From: Lentilitoribacter sp. Alg239-R112 | GTDB lineage: Bacteria; Pseudomonadota; Alphaproteobacteria; Rhizobiales; Rhizobiaceae | Length of the DNA stretch: 64,000 nucleotides | Direction: 5' to 3' | Assembly: GCF_900537175.1 (NCBI RefSeq) | Contig: NZ_LS999833.1 | Location: 1,550,001-1,614,000, forward strand | Part shown: positions 27,693-36,871 of the stretch, in pieces | Numbering within the stretch: the first letter of the stretch is position 1 | Layout of the letters: the number at the start of each line of letters is the position of its first letter | Notes under the pieces: generated by a model | What the model saw: the letters and a program-made list of their open reading frames with translations, nothing else | What the model was told of the DNA's origin: nothing | The model's database searches: none | Made by a program: the position numbers and the translations under genes

Positions 27693-27711
27693 AGAGGGCA
27701 AAGTGCCCTCT
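27693..27711. terminator. bidirectional terminator between lpxXL and the L,D-transpeptidase gene
   Basis: AGAGGGCA-aag-TGCCCTCT is a perfect 8-bp stem with a three-base loop. It is flanked by A-rich sequence on the left and TTCT on the right, and lies between two convergent genes, so it can serve both. Confidence 0.8.
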
Positions 27712-27736
27712 TCTAAAACCAATAACTAAAACCCGT

Positions 27737-28162
27737 TTAGTGCTTGATGACCACACGCGTATTACTTAAGCCCGCTTTCTCTACCAATCTGTAAAATTTT
27801 GATGCATTTTTTGGGTGTAATCGAATACAGCCGTGCGATGCTGGTCGACCCAAATTTTTAATTGCATTTGTAGCATGTACTGCATAACCACCGTTAAAAA
27901 ATACAGCAAACGGCATTGGCGCATTGTTATATTTTCGAGATTTATGGTGTCTGGAAAGCCATTTAGCACTCCATTGACCCGTAGGTGTACGGTAGCCCTT
28001 TCGACCACTGGAAATCTTCCATTTGTACTTCACTTTACCATACTGTTTGACGATCATCGTTTGTGAAGAAATATCAACGCGCGCTTCAAGTCGTGCTGCA
28101 CTGGCCTGCACTGTCGAAAATACAAACATTACAAATGCAAATATCATAAGAACATTTTTCAT
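27737..28162 (-). CDS. L,D-transpeptidase (YkuD domain), secreted
   Basis: A 141-residue periplasmic enzyme that forms 3-3 peptidoglycan cross-links or anchors proteins to the wall. A signal peptide covers residues 1-22 (VLMIFAFVMFVFSTVQASA). The catalytic motif is present: HATNAIKNLGRPASHGCIRL, with the Cys of SHGCIRLH at about residue 118. The start is the ATG at 28162, six bases after GGGGGAG; the longer open frame to 28285 would run into the cobD gene. Small stand-alone YkuD proteins are common in rhizobia. Confidence 0.92.
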   Translation of the reverse strand: MKNVLMIFAFVMFVFSTVQASAARLEARVDISSQTMIVKQYGKVKYKWKISSGRKGYRTPTGQWSAKWLSRHHKSRKYNNAPMPFAVFFNGGYAVHATNAIKNLGRPASHGCIRLHPKNASKFYRLVEKAGLSNTRVVIKH

Positions 28163-28244
28163 TCGGCACTCCCCCAGAGAGATTAAAAGATCACCTCTTT
28201 TACGTGAAAAATGACTTAGTGCACAGCCAAAAGGTTGAGAATGG

Positions 28245-29234
28245 TTAAAACGAATGATTAATGGTGATGAGTATGACAACAACAAATGCCTCTATCAAAC
28301 ACGCAGTCAAAAATACAATTTTAGCCAATTCAACATCGATAAATGTTAGTTTTTTCCGACCAGTAGCGTTCATAAATGCGTCATCAACTTTGTATTCTGA
28401 ATAGGTTCTAGGGCCAGCAAGTGCAATATCTAAAGCCCCTGCCATTGCAGATTCTGGCCAGCCAGCATTTGGAGATCTGTGATGTTTTGCATCTTTCAGA
28501 ACTACTTTGACAACAGACATAGGGGGTTTCGTTCTTGCGCCAAGGCCGGAAGCAAAAATAATGAATAATGCGGATAAACGCGCAGGAAACCAATTAACAA
28601 GATCATCCACTTTTGCACTTGCCCATCCAAAATCCTGATATTTTTCAGTCATGTGCCCAAGCATACTATCAGCTGTATTGATCATTTTGTAAGCAAACAA
28701 ACCGGGCAACCCAAAGATTGCATACCAAAATATTGGAGCAACCACACCGTCTGAAAAGTTTTCCGACATGCTTTCAATGGCAGCGCGAGAAATAGAAGAT
28801 TCATCAAGTTGAGCTGTATCGCGGCCTACAATCATTGAAACAGCGTTCCTAGCGCCATTGATATCTCCATTTCTTAATGGAGTGATAATCCGTTCCACAT
28901 GATCAGACATGCTTTTTTGCGCAATGAAGATGGCCACGATGATAACTTCCAGCACGTGTCCCAGAAATCCAATATTGGATAAAATTGCTGTAAATAATAG
29001 GCCTAAAATTACAGCGATTGCCACGAGCATGGCAATCGCCATTATACCTGTGAACTTTTTATGAGCCTGAGAGAGAAGGTTAGAATTGAAACGTTTATCC
29101 ATATATCCGGTAATTTGACCAAACCAAACGATAGGATGTGTATACTTCCGCCAGATCCAGTCTGGATCCCCCACAAGCATGTCCAAAATAGTTGCGCAAA
29201 ACAGGATAATGAAATGCCATTCCGACAGCATCAT
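28245..29234 (-). CDS. cobD: adenosylcobinamide-phosphate synthase
   Basis: A 329-residue membrane protein (CbiB family) that joins (R)-1-amino-2-propanol O-phosphate to adenosylcobyric acid. Hydrophobic helices are at about 5-20, 58-110, 170-185, 210-225 and 300-325; conserved segments include DMLVGDPDWIWRKYTHPIVW (about 17-36), ESMSENFSDGVVAP (about 153-166) and KMINTADSMLGH (about 184). It overlaps cobC by four bases, matching the need for the CobC product. It is last in the cobA-cobB-cobC-cobD run. Confidence 0.95.
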   Translation of the reverse strand: MMLSEWHFIILFCATILDMLVGDPDWIWRKYTHPIVWFGQITGYMDKRFNSNLLSQAHKKFTGIMAIAMLVAIAVILGLLFTAILSNIGFLGHVLEVIIVAIFIAQKSMSDHVERIITPLRNGDINGARNAVSMIVGRDTAQLDESSISRAAIESMSENFSDGVVAPIFWYAIFGLPGLFAYKMINTADSMLGHMTEKYQDFGWASAKVDDLVNWFPARLSALFIIFASGLGARTKPPMSVVKVVLKDAKHHRSPNAGWPESAMAGALDIALAGPRTYSEYKVDDAFMNATGRKKLTFIDVELAKIVFLTACLIEAFVVVILITINHSF

Positions 29235-30223
29235 ACCTGAAACCCATTTAAAGCGTTCAGCAAACGAATATCTTCGCCCTGATCAGGCGTAAGCCCTATC
29301 CTCATCCAGCTGGAATTATAATTAAATATGCGGGTCAGAATTTTTTGCTCCTTCAAATGAACATCCAGTGCTTTTGCATTTGAGTGTTCTATGAGAAAAA
29401 ACAACTTATTCTCACCAATAATTGTTAGCTTAGACTGTTTTAGGATCTCGCCCATCTGCTTGTGACGGATTAAGGTTTTCTGATTAAGTTCGTTTACAAT
29501 ATCAGGATATGTAAAAATATGTTCTGCAATAGCCAGTGCCGGACCTGTAACCGCCCATGGGCCAAGATATGTTGCAAATTTTATTCGAACATCAAACGAT
29601 GAAAACACAAACCCAAGCCGGATACCTGCCAAGCCAAAGAATTTCCCTACCGAACGAAGTATAATAATATTATCTGCTCTACCTTGAACATTAAGAAGAC
29701 TATTATGATCATCAAACTCCATAAAAGCCTCATCAACGACCAAATATCCATTACGCTTAGATAGTTGTACGGCGAGTTCTTGCAATTCCTGTGAGGTATA
29801 TAGCCTGCCATCAGGATTGTTAGGATTGGCCAATATCACTGACGATACATCATCAATAATCTTAATATCTGAAAGCGACTTGTAGGCTCTATGATTACGC
29901 AAAAACGAATTTGCATATTCACCATATGTTGGCTCGACAATCCCCACCTCACCATCCAATATCTTTGACAGATGCTGGATGGCAAACTGCGAGCCCGGTA
30001 CAGCCAGGCAATTATATTTCGTTTGATAAAACTCCTGCGCTTGCCCCTCAAGACGCTCGACATGCAAAGGATCTGGTAGGCGTCGCCAGACATCTTTATG
30101 GAACGTAGGTAGATCAATAGTAAACGGGCTTACGCCTGTTGAAAGATCGAGCCAATCTTCTTGAGTGCCACCAAATTCCTCAATGACTTTGAGTAAATTT
30201 CCACCGTGTTGAATATGCTCCAT
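29231..30223 (-). CDS. cobC: threonine-phosphate decarboxylase-like PLP enzyme
   Basis: A 330-residue fold-type I PLP enzyme. It supplies the aminopropanol phosphate arm of cobalamin by decarboxylating threonine phosphate. The N-terminal HGGNL motif (about residue 6) is diagnostic for CobC/CobD of this pathway; the PLP Lys is in ILRSVGKFFGLAGIRLGF (about 188-205), and NPNNPDGRLY (about 131) binds substrate. It lies two bases downstream of cobB and overlaps cobD by ATGA. Confidence 0.94.
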   Translation of the reverse strand: MEHIQHGGNLLKVIEEFGGTQEDWLDLSTGVSPFTIDLPTFHKDVWRRLPDPLHVERLEGQAQEFYQTKYNCLAVPGSQFAIQHLSKILDGEVGIVEPTYGEYANSFLRNHRAYKSLSDIKIIDDVSSVILANPNNPDGRLYTSQELQELAVQLSKRNGYLVVDEAFMEFDDHNSLLNVQGRADNIIILRSVGKFFGLAGIRLGFVFSSFDVRIKFATYLGPWAVTGPALAIAEHIFTYPDIVNELNQKTLIRHKQMGEILKQSKLTIIGENKLFFLIEHSNAKALDVHLKEQKILTRIFNYNSSWMRIGLTPDQGEDIRLLNALNGFQV

Positions 30224-30225
30224 AA

Positions 30226-31518
30226 CTAAGCCCGATCAACCACATGCATATATGAACCCGCAACATGACCCACGCGCATTCCCCTATCACCTAACGCGTT
30301 GTCTTCAGCATCCCCGGCGGAGAATAAAGGTTCAACATGATCTGCTTTATGAACAGTCGAATAATGGAACTCATGACCACGAAGCGGTCCATCCCACAAC
30401 AAATTATTTTTTGGGTGCAGTTTGCGATACCCTAACTGACGTTTTCTACTCGCAAAGCTTGTTTCTAACGGTAACAGACCAAGCATCGGGTGCGATACCC
30501 CATGTGCATCGATCAACCTCTCACCAAGCACCATGTACCCACCGCACTCGCCGTAAATCAATTTGTCTTCATTGGCAGCTTTTCGCATTGCAGATCTAAA
30601 ACTAGTGCAATTTGACAGCTTTTCTGCGTAAAGTTCAGGGTAACCACCCGGAAGGTAGATTGCTTTTGCATTTTGAGAGGGGGTTTGGTCATTAAGAGGA
30701 GAAAAGAAACTCAATTCTGCGCCCATATCTCTCCAACCAGTTAAAATATGCTCGTAGGAAAATGAAAACGCCATATCGCTTGCGACAGCAATATTTTGTG
30801 CAATAGGCGGCAATGCATTTACTGTGGGAATTTGCGCAGAATGCTTACTATCTGCCACATCAATAATCCGTTGCATATCAAGGTTCTGCTCAATATGTGA
30901 GGCAACATCTTCAATAAATTGCTCGATTTTCAGATGTTCACCCGCCTGCACGAGGCCAAGGTGACGTTCCGGTAATTTGAATCTATCGTCACGATGTATT
31001 GCACCAAAAATCTCGATAGATTGGCTAGATAAAGCTCCCCGCAGCATTTTTTCATGACGAGTGCTTGCGACTTTATTCAGGATAACACCACAGATATGTA
31101 CATCGTCCCGAAAATGGGCAAAACCAGATACAATAGCCGCGACAGAATGAGAAAGCTTTGAGCAATCAACGACCAGAATAACTGGCAGATTAAGTAACGC
31201 TGCCAAGTCCCCTGCAGATCCAGTGCCATCTGCAGCACCATCAAACAATCCCATCATAGCTTCTATAAGCAAAAAATTATCAGGGCTTTGCAATCTGTTT
31301 TTTTGGCCAATAAGAAGTTCAGGCCGCATGGCCCATGGGTCAAAATTATAGCATTTAGCACCCGATGCAATGGCGTGAAACTGCGGGTCAATGAAATCAG
31401 GACCGGCTTTACCTGATGCTATAGAAATGCCTCGGTTCTTAAGTGCCCGCAAAAGCCCCAATGTAATAGTAGTTTTACCGGAGCCTGATGAAGGAGCTGC
31501 GATCACGCACCCGCTCAT
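30226..31518 (-). CDS. cobB: cobyrinate/hydrogenobyrinate a,c-diamide synthase
   Basis: A 430-residue glutamine-dependent amidase that converts the a and c carboxylates of the corrin ring to amides, using ATP. The N-terminal P-loop reads APSSGSGKTTITLGLLRAL (about 8-26); the C-terminal class-I amidotransferase domain has YGECGGYMVLGE (about 326) with the nucleophile Cys, and a late GHEFHYSTVH (about 388). The overlap of four bases with cobA shows one transcript. Either cobalt-containing or metal-free substrate is possible in the family; context with CbiX/CbiG favours the cobalt form. Confidence 0.95.
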   Translation of the reverse strand: MSGCVIAAPSSGSGKTTITLGLLRALKNRGISIASGKAGPDFIDPQFHAIASGAKCYNFDPWAMRPELLIGQKNRLQSPDNFLLIEAMMGLFDGAADGTGSAGDLAALLNLPVILVVDCSKLSHSVAAIVSGFAHFRDDVHICGVILNKVASTRHEKMLRGALSSQSIEIFGAIHRDDRFKLPERHLGLVQAGEHLKIEQFIEDVASHIEQNLDMQRIIDVADSKHSAQIPTVNALPPIAQNIAVASDMAFSFSYEHILTGWRDMGAELSFFSPLNDQTPSQNAKAIYLPGGYPELYAEKLSNCTSFRSAMRKAANEDKLIYGECGGYMVLGERLIDAHGVSHPMLGLLPLETSFASRKRQLGYRKLHPKNNLLWDGPLRGHEFHYSTVHKADHVEPLFSAGDAEDNALGDRGMRVGHVAGSYMHVVDRA

Positions 31519-32354
31519 GAGACCGCTTTGTTGGGTTTGAGCTTCAACGGATCAGGATCTAGCAATCTGCCAGCAGCAGCGCCGAGCCAGTCCAACCCCG
31601 GACGAAGGCGAACGACATCCCCCAAAACGACAATGGCAGGCGGTGATAAATCTGCTGCTTTGATATCCCTTACAGCATCTGCCAATGTAGTTTCTAGCAC
31701 AAAATGTTTCTCCGTGGTCGCATCACAAACTAACGCGATCGGCTCATCAGCTCTACGACCGGCCGCCAGTAGTTTGGTAACGATGGCATCCATATGCTTC
31801 ATCGCCATATACATAACAATTACGGGTGAACCCTTAGCTATGCTATTCCAATCAATCGAATCCGGTATAATTCCGCCAGCATCATGACCGGTCAAAAATG
31901 TCACTGCCTGATTAACTTCACGGTGAGTAACTGGGATACCAGCATAAGCCAAGCCTCCAATACCAGCTGACACACCAGGCACAATGCGAAACGGAACGTG
32001 ATGTTCAACAAGGGTCAGCGCTTCCTCACCGCCACGCCCAAAAACAAATGGATCACCACCCTTAAGCCGCAAAACTTTCTTGCCAGCACGCGCCAGTTCA
32101 ACAAGTCGAAGAGAAATATCGCGCTGTTTCGCAGATGGCTTCCCACCTCTCTTGCCCGCATATTCTATAACTGCGTCTGAACTGGCCAGTTTTAAACAGT
32201 CCGAATTCACCAAAGCATCATGAACAATAACATCAGCCTGAGACAATGCATTATAGGCATGGAGAGTTAGCAATCCAGGATCACCTGGCCCTGCACCAAC
32301 CAGCCAGACATGCCCATCTTCCATCATTGGTAATGTGTTTTGCCAATCCTGCAT
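31515..32354 (-). CDS. cobA: uroporphyrinogen-III C-methyltransferase
   Basis: A 279-residue SAM-dependent enzyme that methylates uroporphyrinogen III twice to give precorrin-2, the branch point to cobalamin and siroheme. Seen are VWLVGAGPGDPGLLTLHA (about 18-35), LRLKGGDPFVFGRGGEE (about 95-111) and VTFLTGHDAGG (about 152), all standard for SUMT. It has no CysG oxidase/ferrochelatase part. It is first of the cobABCD run; 105 bases separate it from the divergent cbiD. Confidence 0.96.
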   Translation of the reverse strand: MQDWQNTLPMMEDGHVWLVGAGPGDPGLLTLHAYNALSQADVIVHDALVNSDCLKLASSDAVIEYAGKRGGKPSAKQRDISLRLVELARAGKKVLRLKGGDPFVFGRGGEEALTLVEHHVPFRIVPGVSAGIGGLAYAGIPVTHREVNQAVTFLTGHDAGGIIPDSIDWNSIAKGSPVIVMYMAMKHMDAIVTKLLAAGRRADEPIALVCDATTEKHFVLETTLADAVRDIKAADLSPPAIVVLGDVVRLRPGLDWLGAAAGRLLDPDPLKLKPNKAVS

Positions 32355-32459
32355 GCGATTAAGTTTAACCCTCGTTTCGAGTTCCTATATGGTTATGTTT
32401 CTTCTACACTCTTTCCATCCGGTGGAAAAGAATGATATCGACAAGAAACAGATGAATCT

Positions 32460-33581
32460 ATGGTATTATCACCAATAATGACTGCTGATGAAAACAACAA
32501 AGACGGGACAAGACAGTTACAACGCGGTTGGACGACTGGCGCCTGCGCGACAGCGGCCACAAAAGCTGCATTGACAGCCCTCATTACTGGCGATTTTCCT
32601 GACCCTGTCGCAATCCTTTTGCCGAAAGGTGAAGTCCCACACTTCCCTTTAGCGATGGAAAGTCTTGGTGAAGGTTATGCAGTTGCGGGAATAATAAAAG
32701 ATGCTGGTGATGATCCGGATGTAACGCATGGCGCCATGATCATCTCCTCGGTCAGGCCTATGCCGCCAGATAGCGGCATCGTATTCAAAGCTGGCGAAGG
32801 CGTGGGGATAGTCACAAAAAGCGGCTTACCTATCCCAAAAGACGAACCTGCAATTAATCCAGTGCCACGCAAAATGATGACAGAAATTGTCGAAGAGATT
32901 TGCACCTCCTATGGTCTTCCGGCAGATGTCGAAATCAGAATTTCCATACCCGATGGTGCAGAAATTGCAGAAAAGACATGGAACCCTAGATTAGGGATTG
33001 TGGGCGGCCTCTCTATATTGGGAACAACAGGTATAGTTCATCCATTCTCGTGCTCGGCATGGATACACTCCATTCATCGCGGCATAGATGTCGCAAGAGC
33101 AGAAGGGCTTGATCATGTTTTAGGTGCTACAGGTTCAACGTCGGAAAAAGCTGTTCAAGATTTATATGGTCTTCCAGATATTGCGTGTTTGGACATGGGT
33201 GATTTTGCAGGAGGATTACTAAAATATATCCGCAAACATCCAGTACCAAAACTGACAATCGCGGGAGGGTTTGCAAAGATAACAAAACTTGCACAAGGAT
33301 CGATGGACCTACATTCCTCCCGAAGCCAAATAGACATGAACTTCCTGGCAAACATTGCATTGGAGGCGGGATTGAATCAAGATCTTAAAAGCACGATTCT
33401 AAGTGCGAATACCGCTCTCGAAGCCTTTGAAATAACAAAAGAAAACAACATTGATATAACAACACCCGTCGCAACATTGGCCTCCAAAAATGCAAAAGAT
33501 ATGCTGCGAGATGCGCCAATTGAGCTGGAGGTTATTATTGTTGATCGACAAGGAAACATTATTGCTAAAGAGGCATTGTAA
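32460..33581 (+). CDS. cbiD: cobalt-precorrin-5B C1-methyltransferase
   Basis: A 373-residue CbiD, the C1-methylating enzyme of the anaerobic (early-cobalt) pathway; the aerobic route uses CobF instead. The N-terminal LQRGWTTGACATAATKAAL (about 19-37) and the central GLSILGTTGIVHPFS (about 183) are typical. The last base of its stop is the first of the cobK start (TAATG). Together with cobK it is the only cob transcript on the plus strand here, probably from a promoter in the 105-base divergent gap. Confidence 0.95.
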   Translation: MVLSPIMTADENNKDGTRQLQRGWTTGACATAATKAALTALITGDFPDPVAILLPKGEVPHFPLAMESLGEGYAVAGIIKDAGDDPDVTHGAMIISSVRPMPPDSGIVFKAGEGVGIVTKSGLPIPKDEPAINPVPRKMMTEIVEEICTSYGLPADVEIRISIPDGAEIAEKTWNPRLGIVGGLSILGTTGIVHPFSCSAWIHSIHRGIDVARAEGLDHVLGATGSTSEKAVQDLYGLPDIACLDMGDFAGGLLKYIRKHPVPKLTIAGGFAKITKLAQGSMDLHSSRSQIDMNFLANIALEAGLNQDLKSTILSANTALEAFEITKENNIDITTPVATLASKNAKDMLRDAPIELEVIIVDRQGNIIAKEAL

Positions 33582-34258
33582 TGGAAACCATTCTAGTCCT
33601 TGGTGGCACAGCGGAAGCCGTTACAAAAACACAAGAACTCATCGGCGAGAACACCAATCATAACATCATATATTCTCTTGCAGGCCGAACAACAGGTCAA
33701 CCAAAACTCGACTGTAAAATTCGCATCGGCGGTTTTGGCGGGGTGGATGGATTGATCAAATTCATCACTGAAAACAATGTGACCAAAATCATAGATGCAA
33801 CACATCCCTATGCATTGCAAATTTCAAAAAACGCGCGAGCGGCTTCAAATAAAAAGAACATTACATACAACTCAATCTTGCGGGCAGAATGGGAAAAACA
33901 AGACGGTGATAATTGGGTAAACGTCTCATCAACATTGGAAGCTGCAAAAACCATCCCCAACATGTCACGTGTATTTCTGGCTCTTGGAAAACAATATATT
34001 GATGTTTTCCAAACGCGTACAGATTGTTACTTTGTCATCAGAATGGTTGATAACCCGGAAGTGGAGCTGGGTTTCAAATCCCACAAGTTGCTAACTGGGC
34101 GACCAAGCACATCGATTGAAGAGGAGATTACACTCCTTAGAGAAAACGAAATCCAGATCATCATATGCAGAAACTCCGGCGGCGAACAATCCTACCGCAA
34201 GATTATAGCGGCAAGAGAATTAAACATACCGGTGATCATGATCAACAGGCCGGACTAA
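33581..34258 (+). CDS. cobK: precorrin-6A / cobalt-precorrin-6A reductase
   Basis: A 225-residue NADPH-dependent reductase (CobK/CbiJ family) that reduces the macrocycle at C18-C19. Family segments are ILVLGGTAEAVTKTQELI at the N-terminus, IIDATHPYALQISKNARAA (about 69-87), RVFLALGKQYIDVF (about 126) and CRNSGGEQSYRKIIAARELN near the C-terminus. It is translationally coupled to cbiD and convergent with cobM, seven bases away. No terminator is visible in that gap. Confidence 0.93.
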   Translation: METILVLGGTAEAVTKTQELIGENTNHNIIYSLAGRTTGQPKLDCKIRIGGFGGVDGLIKFITENNVTKIIDATHPYALQISKNARAASNKKNITYNSILRAEWEKQDGDNWVNVSSTLEAAKTIPNMSRVFLALGKQYIDVFQTRTDCYFVIRMVDNPEVELGFKSHKLLTGRPSTSIEEEITLLRENEIQIIICRNSGGEQSYRKIIAARELNIPVIMINRPD

Positions 34259-34265
34259 AATAAGA

Positions 34266-35048
34266 CTACGCCCCTGCCCTGTTCTTTTTCTTCCCTACAT
34301 TTCGCAAAACATGACTATATTCTGAATTATATAGATCTGAATCTCTAAAATTGACATCGCCGAATACTTTCCCCACCATAACCAAAGCCGTACGCGTAAT
34401 CTTAGCCTTGCGTACATCAGCCTTCATTTTCTCCAGCGTAGTAAAGATATACTGCTCATCAGGCCAAGTCGCGCGATATGCGACAACCACAGGGCAATCC
34501 AACCCATAATAAGGTTCAAGTGAATTTTTGATATAATCAAGATTACGAATAGAAAGATGAATCGCAAGTGTTGCTTTAGATTGACCTAAAATCTCAAGTT
34601 GCTCTCCATCCGGCATGGATGAGGCTTTCATACCTGTTCTGGTAATAATGACTGTCTGCGCTATTTCAGGTAAAGTCAATTCTGTCGAAAGCTTTGCCGC
34701 AGCGCCCGCAAAAGCCGGCACACCCGGAACAACTTCATAAGCTATATTAAGCGCATCAAGCCGACGCATTTGTTCTGCCGTTGCACCGTAAATAGCCGGA
34801 TCGCCGGAATGCACACGCGCGACATCTTTGTCCTCACTATGCGCTTTTTTGATGTCATCAATAATTTCGTCAAGGTTCATCGGCGCAGTATCTTTAACAA
34901 GCGCATCCTTTGGAGCAGCCTGCACAATCTCTTCTGGAACCAATGAACCCGCATAAAGACAAACGGGGCAGCGTTCGATGAGCTTTAACCCGCGCACAGT
35001 AATCAAATCAGGCGCACCAGGCCCGGCACCAATAAAATAGACTTTCAT
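34266..35048 (-). CDS. cobM: (cobalt-)precorrin-4 C11-methyltransferase
   Basis: A 260-residue SAM-dependent tetrapyrrole methylase (CobM/CbiF). VYFIGAGPGAPDLITVRG (residues 2-20) is the first SAM loop; RVHSGDPAIYGATAEQMRRL (about 78-97) and VPGVPAFAGAAA (about 106) line the precorrin site. In the anaerobic route it methylates C11 of cobalt-precorrin-4. It is the 3'-most gene of the large minus-strand series and abuts cbiG-cobJ, whose stop shares its first base region. Confidence 0.95.
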   Translation of the reverse strand: MKVYFIGAGPGAPDLITVRGLKLIERCPVCLYAGSLVPEEIVQAAPKDALVKDTAPMNLDEIIDDIKKAHSEDKDVARVHSGDPAIYGATAEQMRRLDALNIAYEVVPGVPAFAGAAAKLSTELTLPEIAQTVIITRTGMKASSMPDGEQLEILGQSKATLAIHLSIRNLDYIKNSLEPYYGLDCPVVVAYRATWPDEQYIFTTLEKMKADVRKAKITRTALVMVGKVFGDVNFRDSDLYNSEYSHVLRNVGKKKNRAGA

Positions 35049-36871
35049 TATTTCTCACCCATTGAGGAACCACTTTTACCGGAATATCCGCGCGGTGTAT
35101 AAACCCATGTTTTACCATCGCCTGTTTTGATTGTTCGACTTTCACTCGAACCAACAATCACGACAGTCAGCATATCAACGTCATTGATGTCCAAATCGCC
35201 AAGTTTAACAACGCGTACATTTTCACCTTCGCGTCCTAAATTAGTGGCCAACACAACAGGTGTGTCATGTGGTCGGTCAGCAAGCAAACGATCCCGCGCC
35301 CATGCAAGTTGAGTACGGCGTTTGCGTGAAACAGGATTATAAAATGCGATGACAAAATCGCCCATGGCGGCAGCGCTCACACGTCGCTCAATATCTTTAA
35401 GCGGCGTTAGAAGATCCGAGAGTGAGATTGTACAAAAATCATGTCCAAGTGGTGCCCCAATACGAGCCGCAGCTGCCTGCAATGCTGAAATCCCCGGAGA
35501 CACCGCGATCTCAATTCGTTTTGCATCTGGCGTTAATCCGTCTTCACCGTCAGCTTTGTCCAAAAGTTCAAAGACAAGCGTTGCCATCGCATAAATTCCA
35601 GCATCACCTGAGCAAACAAGGGCAACATCTTTGCCCTCTCCCGCCAGCTCCATAGCGTGGCGAACGCGAGCTTCTTCCTTACCAAGATCAAAGTCATGAC
35701 GGGTCTTACCGTGTGTAAGCGGACCTAACAAATCGAGGTAAAGTGAATATCCGACAAGGTCTGTCGCCATACAAACATATTGTGTTACCTCTGGTGAACG
35801 CCATGCGTCATTTCCTGGCCCTATCCCAACCACAAATAATCGACCACGTTGCTTCCCTGTTTTTGATGTATCCACAAACACATCTGAAGCTTGCCCAATA
35901 GCCAATGTCGCTCGCTGGCTCTTTTGCTTAGCCACGATCAAATCGCCGTCGCCTCCAGAAGCAGCCAAAGCTGCGCCTTCCGCCACGCCGTAAACGCCAA
36001 CCTCGCCAAAAACAATGTCAGACGGTGTTTGCAATCGATCCGTCTGAGCAAGTAACTCATCCGAGTTATAGAATTGCGCTGGACAGTCAAACCGTCGCGC
36101 CAATGCGTGAATTGCAGCTTCATCCGCTTTTAAATCGATTGATGAAACCATACCGATGGCAGCTTCGGAAAATCCATTTTCATTCATCGTCGCTTCGGCG
36201 AGTTTTATTAACTCATCCGCGCCACAACCGCGTTCACAGCCCACGCCAAGAACCAGACTCTTTTTATAATAGATCAGCTCTAATTCTTTGGGATGACTCA
36301 GTTTTTCAGTAACAGAAAGCTGAACTTCAGCACCATCTTCAAACGCTAATTTACTTTCTCGAAGCCATTGTGCATCTCCCACTAAATCAACATTCGCACC
36401 ATTTACCAACGCTGCCATTACATTTTTTGCGCTCTCGGGATTCGCCAATACATACCCCTTGGGCGGATTATCAAGCGCTACACCAAAATGGAGATCGCCA
36501 GCCGTCGTAATAGCTGCGTGAGCGCCTAAATTATCTGCCAATACTCTAGCCATTTCGTTTGCACCATGATGACCTCCCAGTAATGGCACCACGCTCGATG
36601 CGTCTTCTGCAACCACCAGAACAGGTGGTTCACTAATCTTGTTTTTAAGTAATGGAGCCAACAAACGTGTAACAGCACCAATTGCCATGACGGCAACAAT
36701 CGGGCGTCCAGCTAGGAAAAGTTCACCTAGATGCTCCTTTACATCTCCAAAAACAACATCCGCGCTTGGGACTCTTTTCTCAAATCCGTGAATTTCGCCA
36801 GAAGTGTTTTGCTTAATTTTCTCTGCCACTGCCATTGCAGACGAGGACAGAATTATGATTGCGGGTTTCAT
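35048..36871 (-). CDS. cobJ: CbiG-CobJ fusion: cobalt-precorrin-5A hydrolase / precorrin-3B C17-methyltransferase
   Basis: A 607-residue two-part protein. Residues about 1-330 are CbiG: the N-terminal half with VPLLGGHHGANEMARVLA (about 92), and the C-terminal half with LVLGVGCERGC (about 205) and the end VAEGAALAASGG. CbiG opens the delta-lactone and releases acetaldehyde. Residues about 345-595 are CobJ/CbiH: FVVGIGPGNDAWRSPEV, ALVCSGDAGIYAMATLVFEL and VSPGISALQAAAARIGAPLG, which methylate C17 with ring contraction. The fusion places two consecutive-stage activities on one chain. It overlaps cobI by four bases. CbiG is an early-cobalt marker, so no CobG is needed. Confidence 0.93.
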   Translation of the reverse strand: MKPAIIILSSSAMAVAEKIKQNTSGEIHGFEKRVPSADVVFGDVKEHLGELFLAGRPIVAVMAIGAVTRLLAPLLKNKISEPPVLVVAEDASSVVPLLGGHHGANEMARVLADNLGAHAAITTAGDLHFGVALDNPPKGYVLANPESAKNVMAALVNGANVDLVGDAQWLRESKLAFEDGAEVQLSVTEKLSHPKELELIYYKKSLVLGVGCERGCGADELIKLAEATMNENGFSEAAIGMVSSIDLKADEAAIHALARRFDCPAQFYNSDELLAQTDRLQTPSDIVFGEVGVYGVAEGAALAASGGDGDLIVAKQKSQRATLAIGQASDVFVDTSKTGKQRGRLFVVGIGPGNDAWRSPEVTQYVCMATDLVGYSLYLDLLGPLTHGKTRHDFDLGKEEARVRHAMELAGEGKDVALVCSGDAGIYAMATLVFELLDKADGEDGLTPDAKRIEIAVSPGISALQAAAARIGAPLGHDFCTISLSDLLTPLKDIERRVSAAAMGDFVIAFYNPVSRKRRTQLAWARDRLLADRPHDTPVVLATNLGREGENVRVVKLGDLDINDVDMLTVVIVGSSESRTIKTGDGKTWVYTPRGYSGKSGSSMGEK

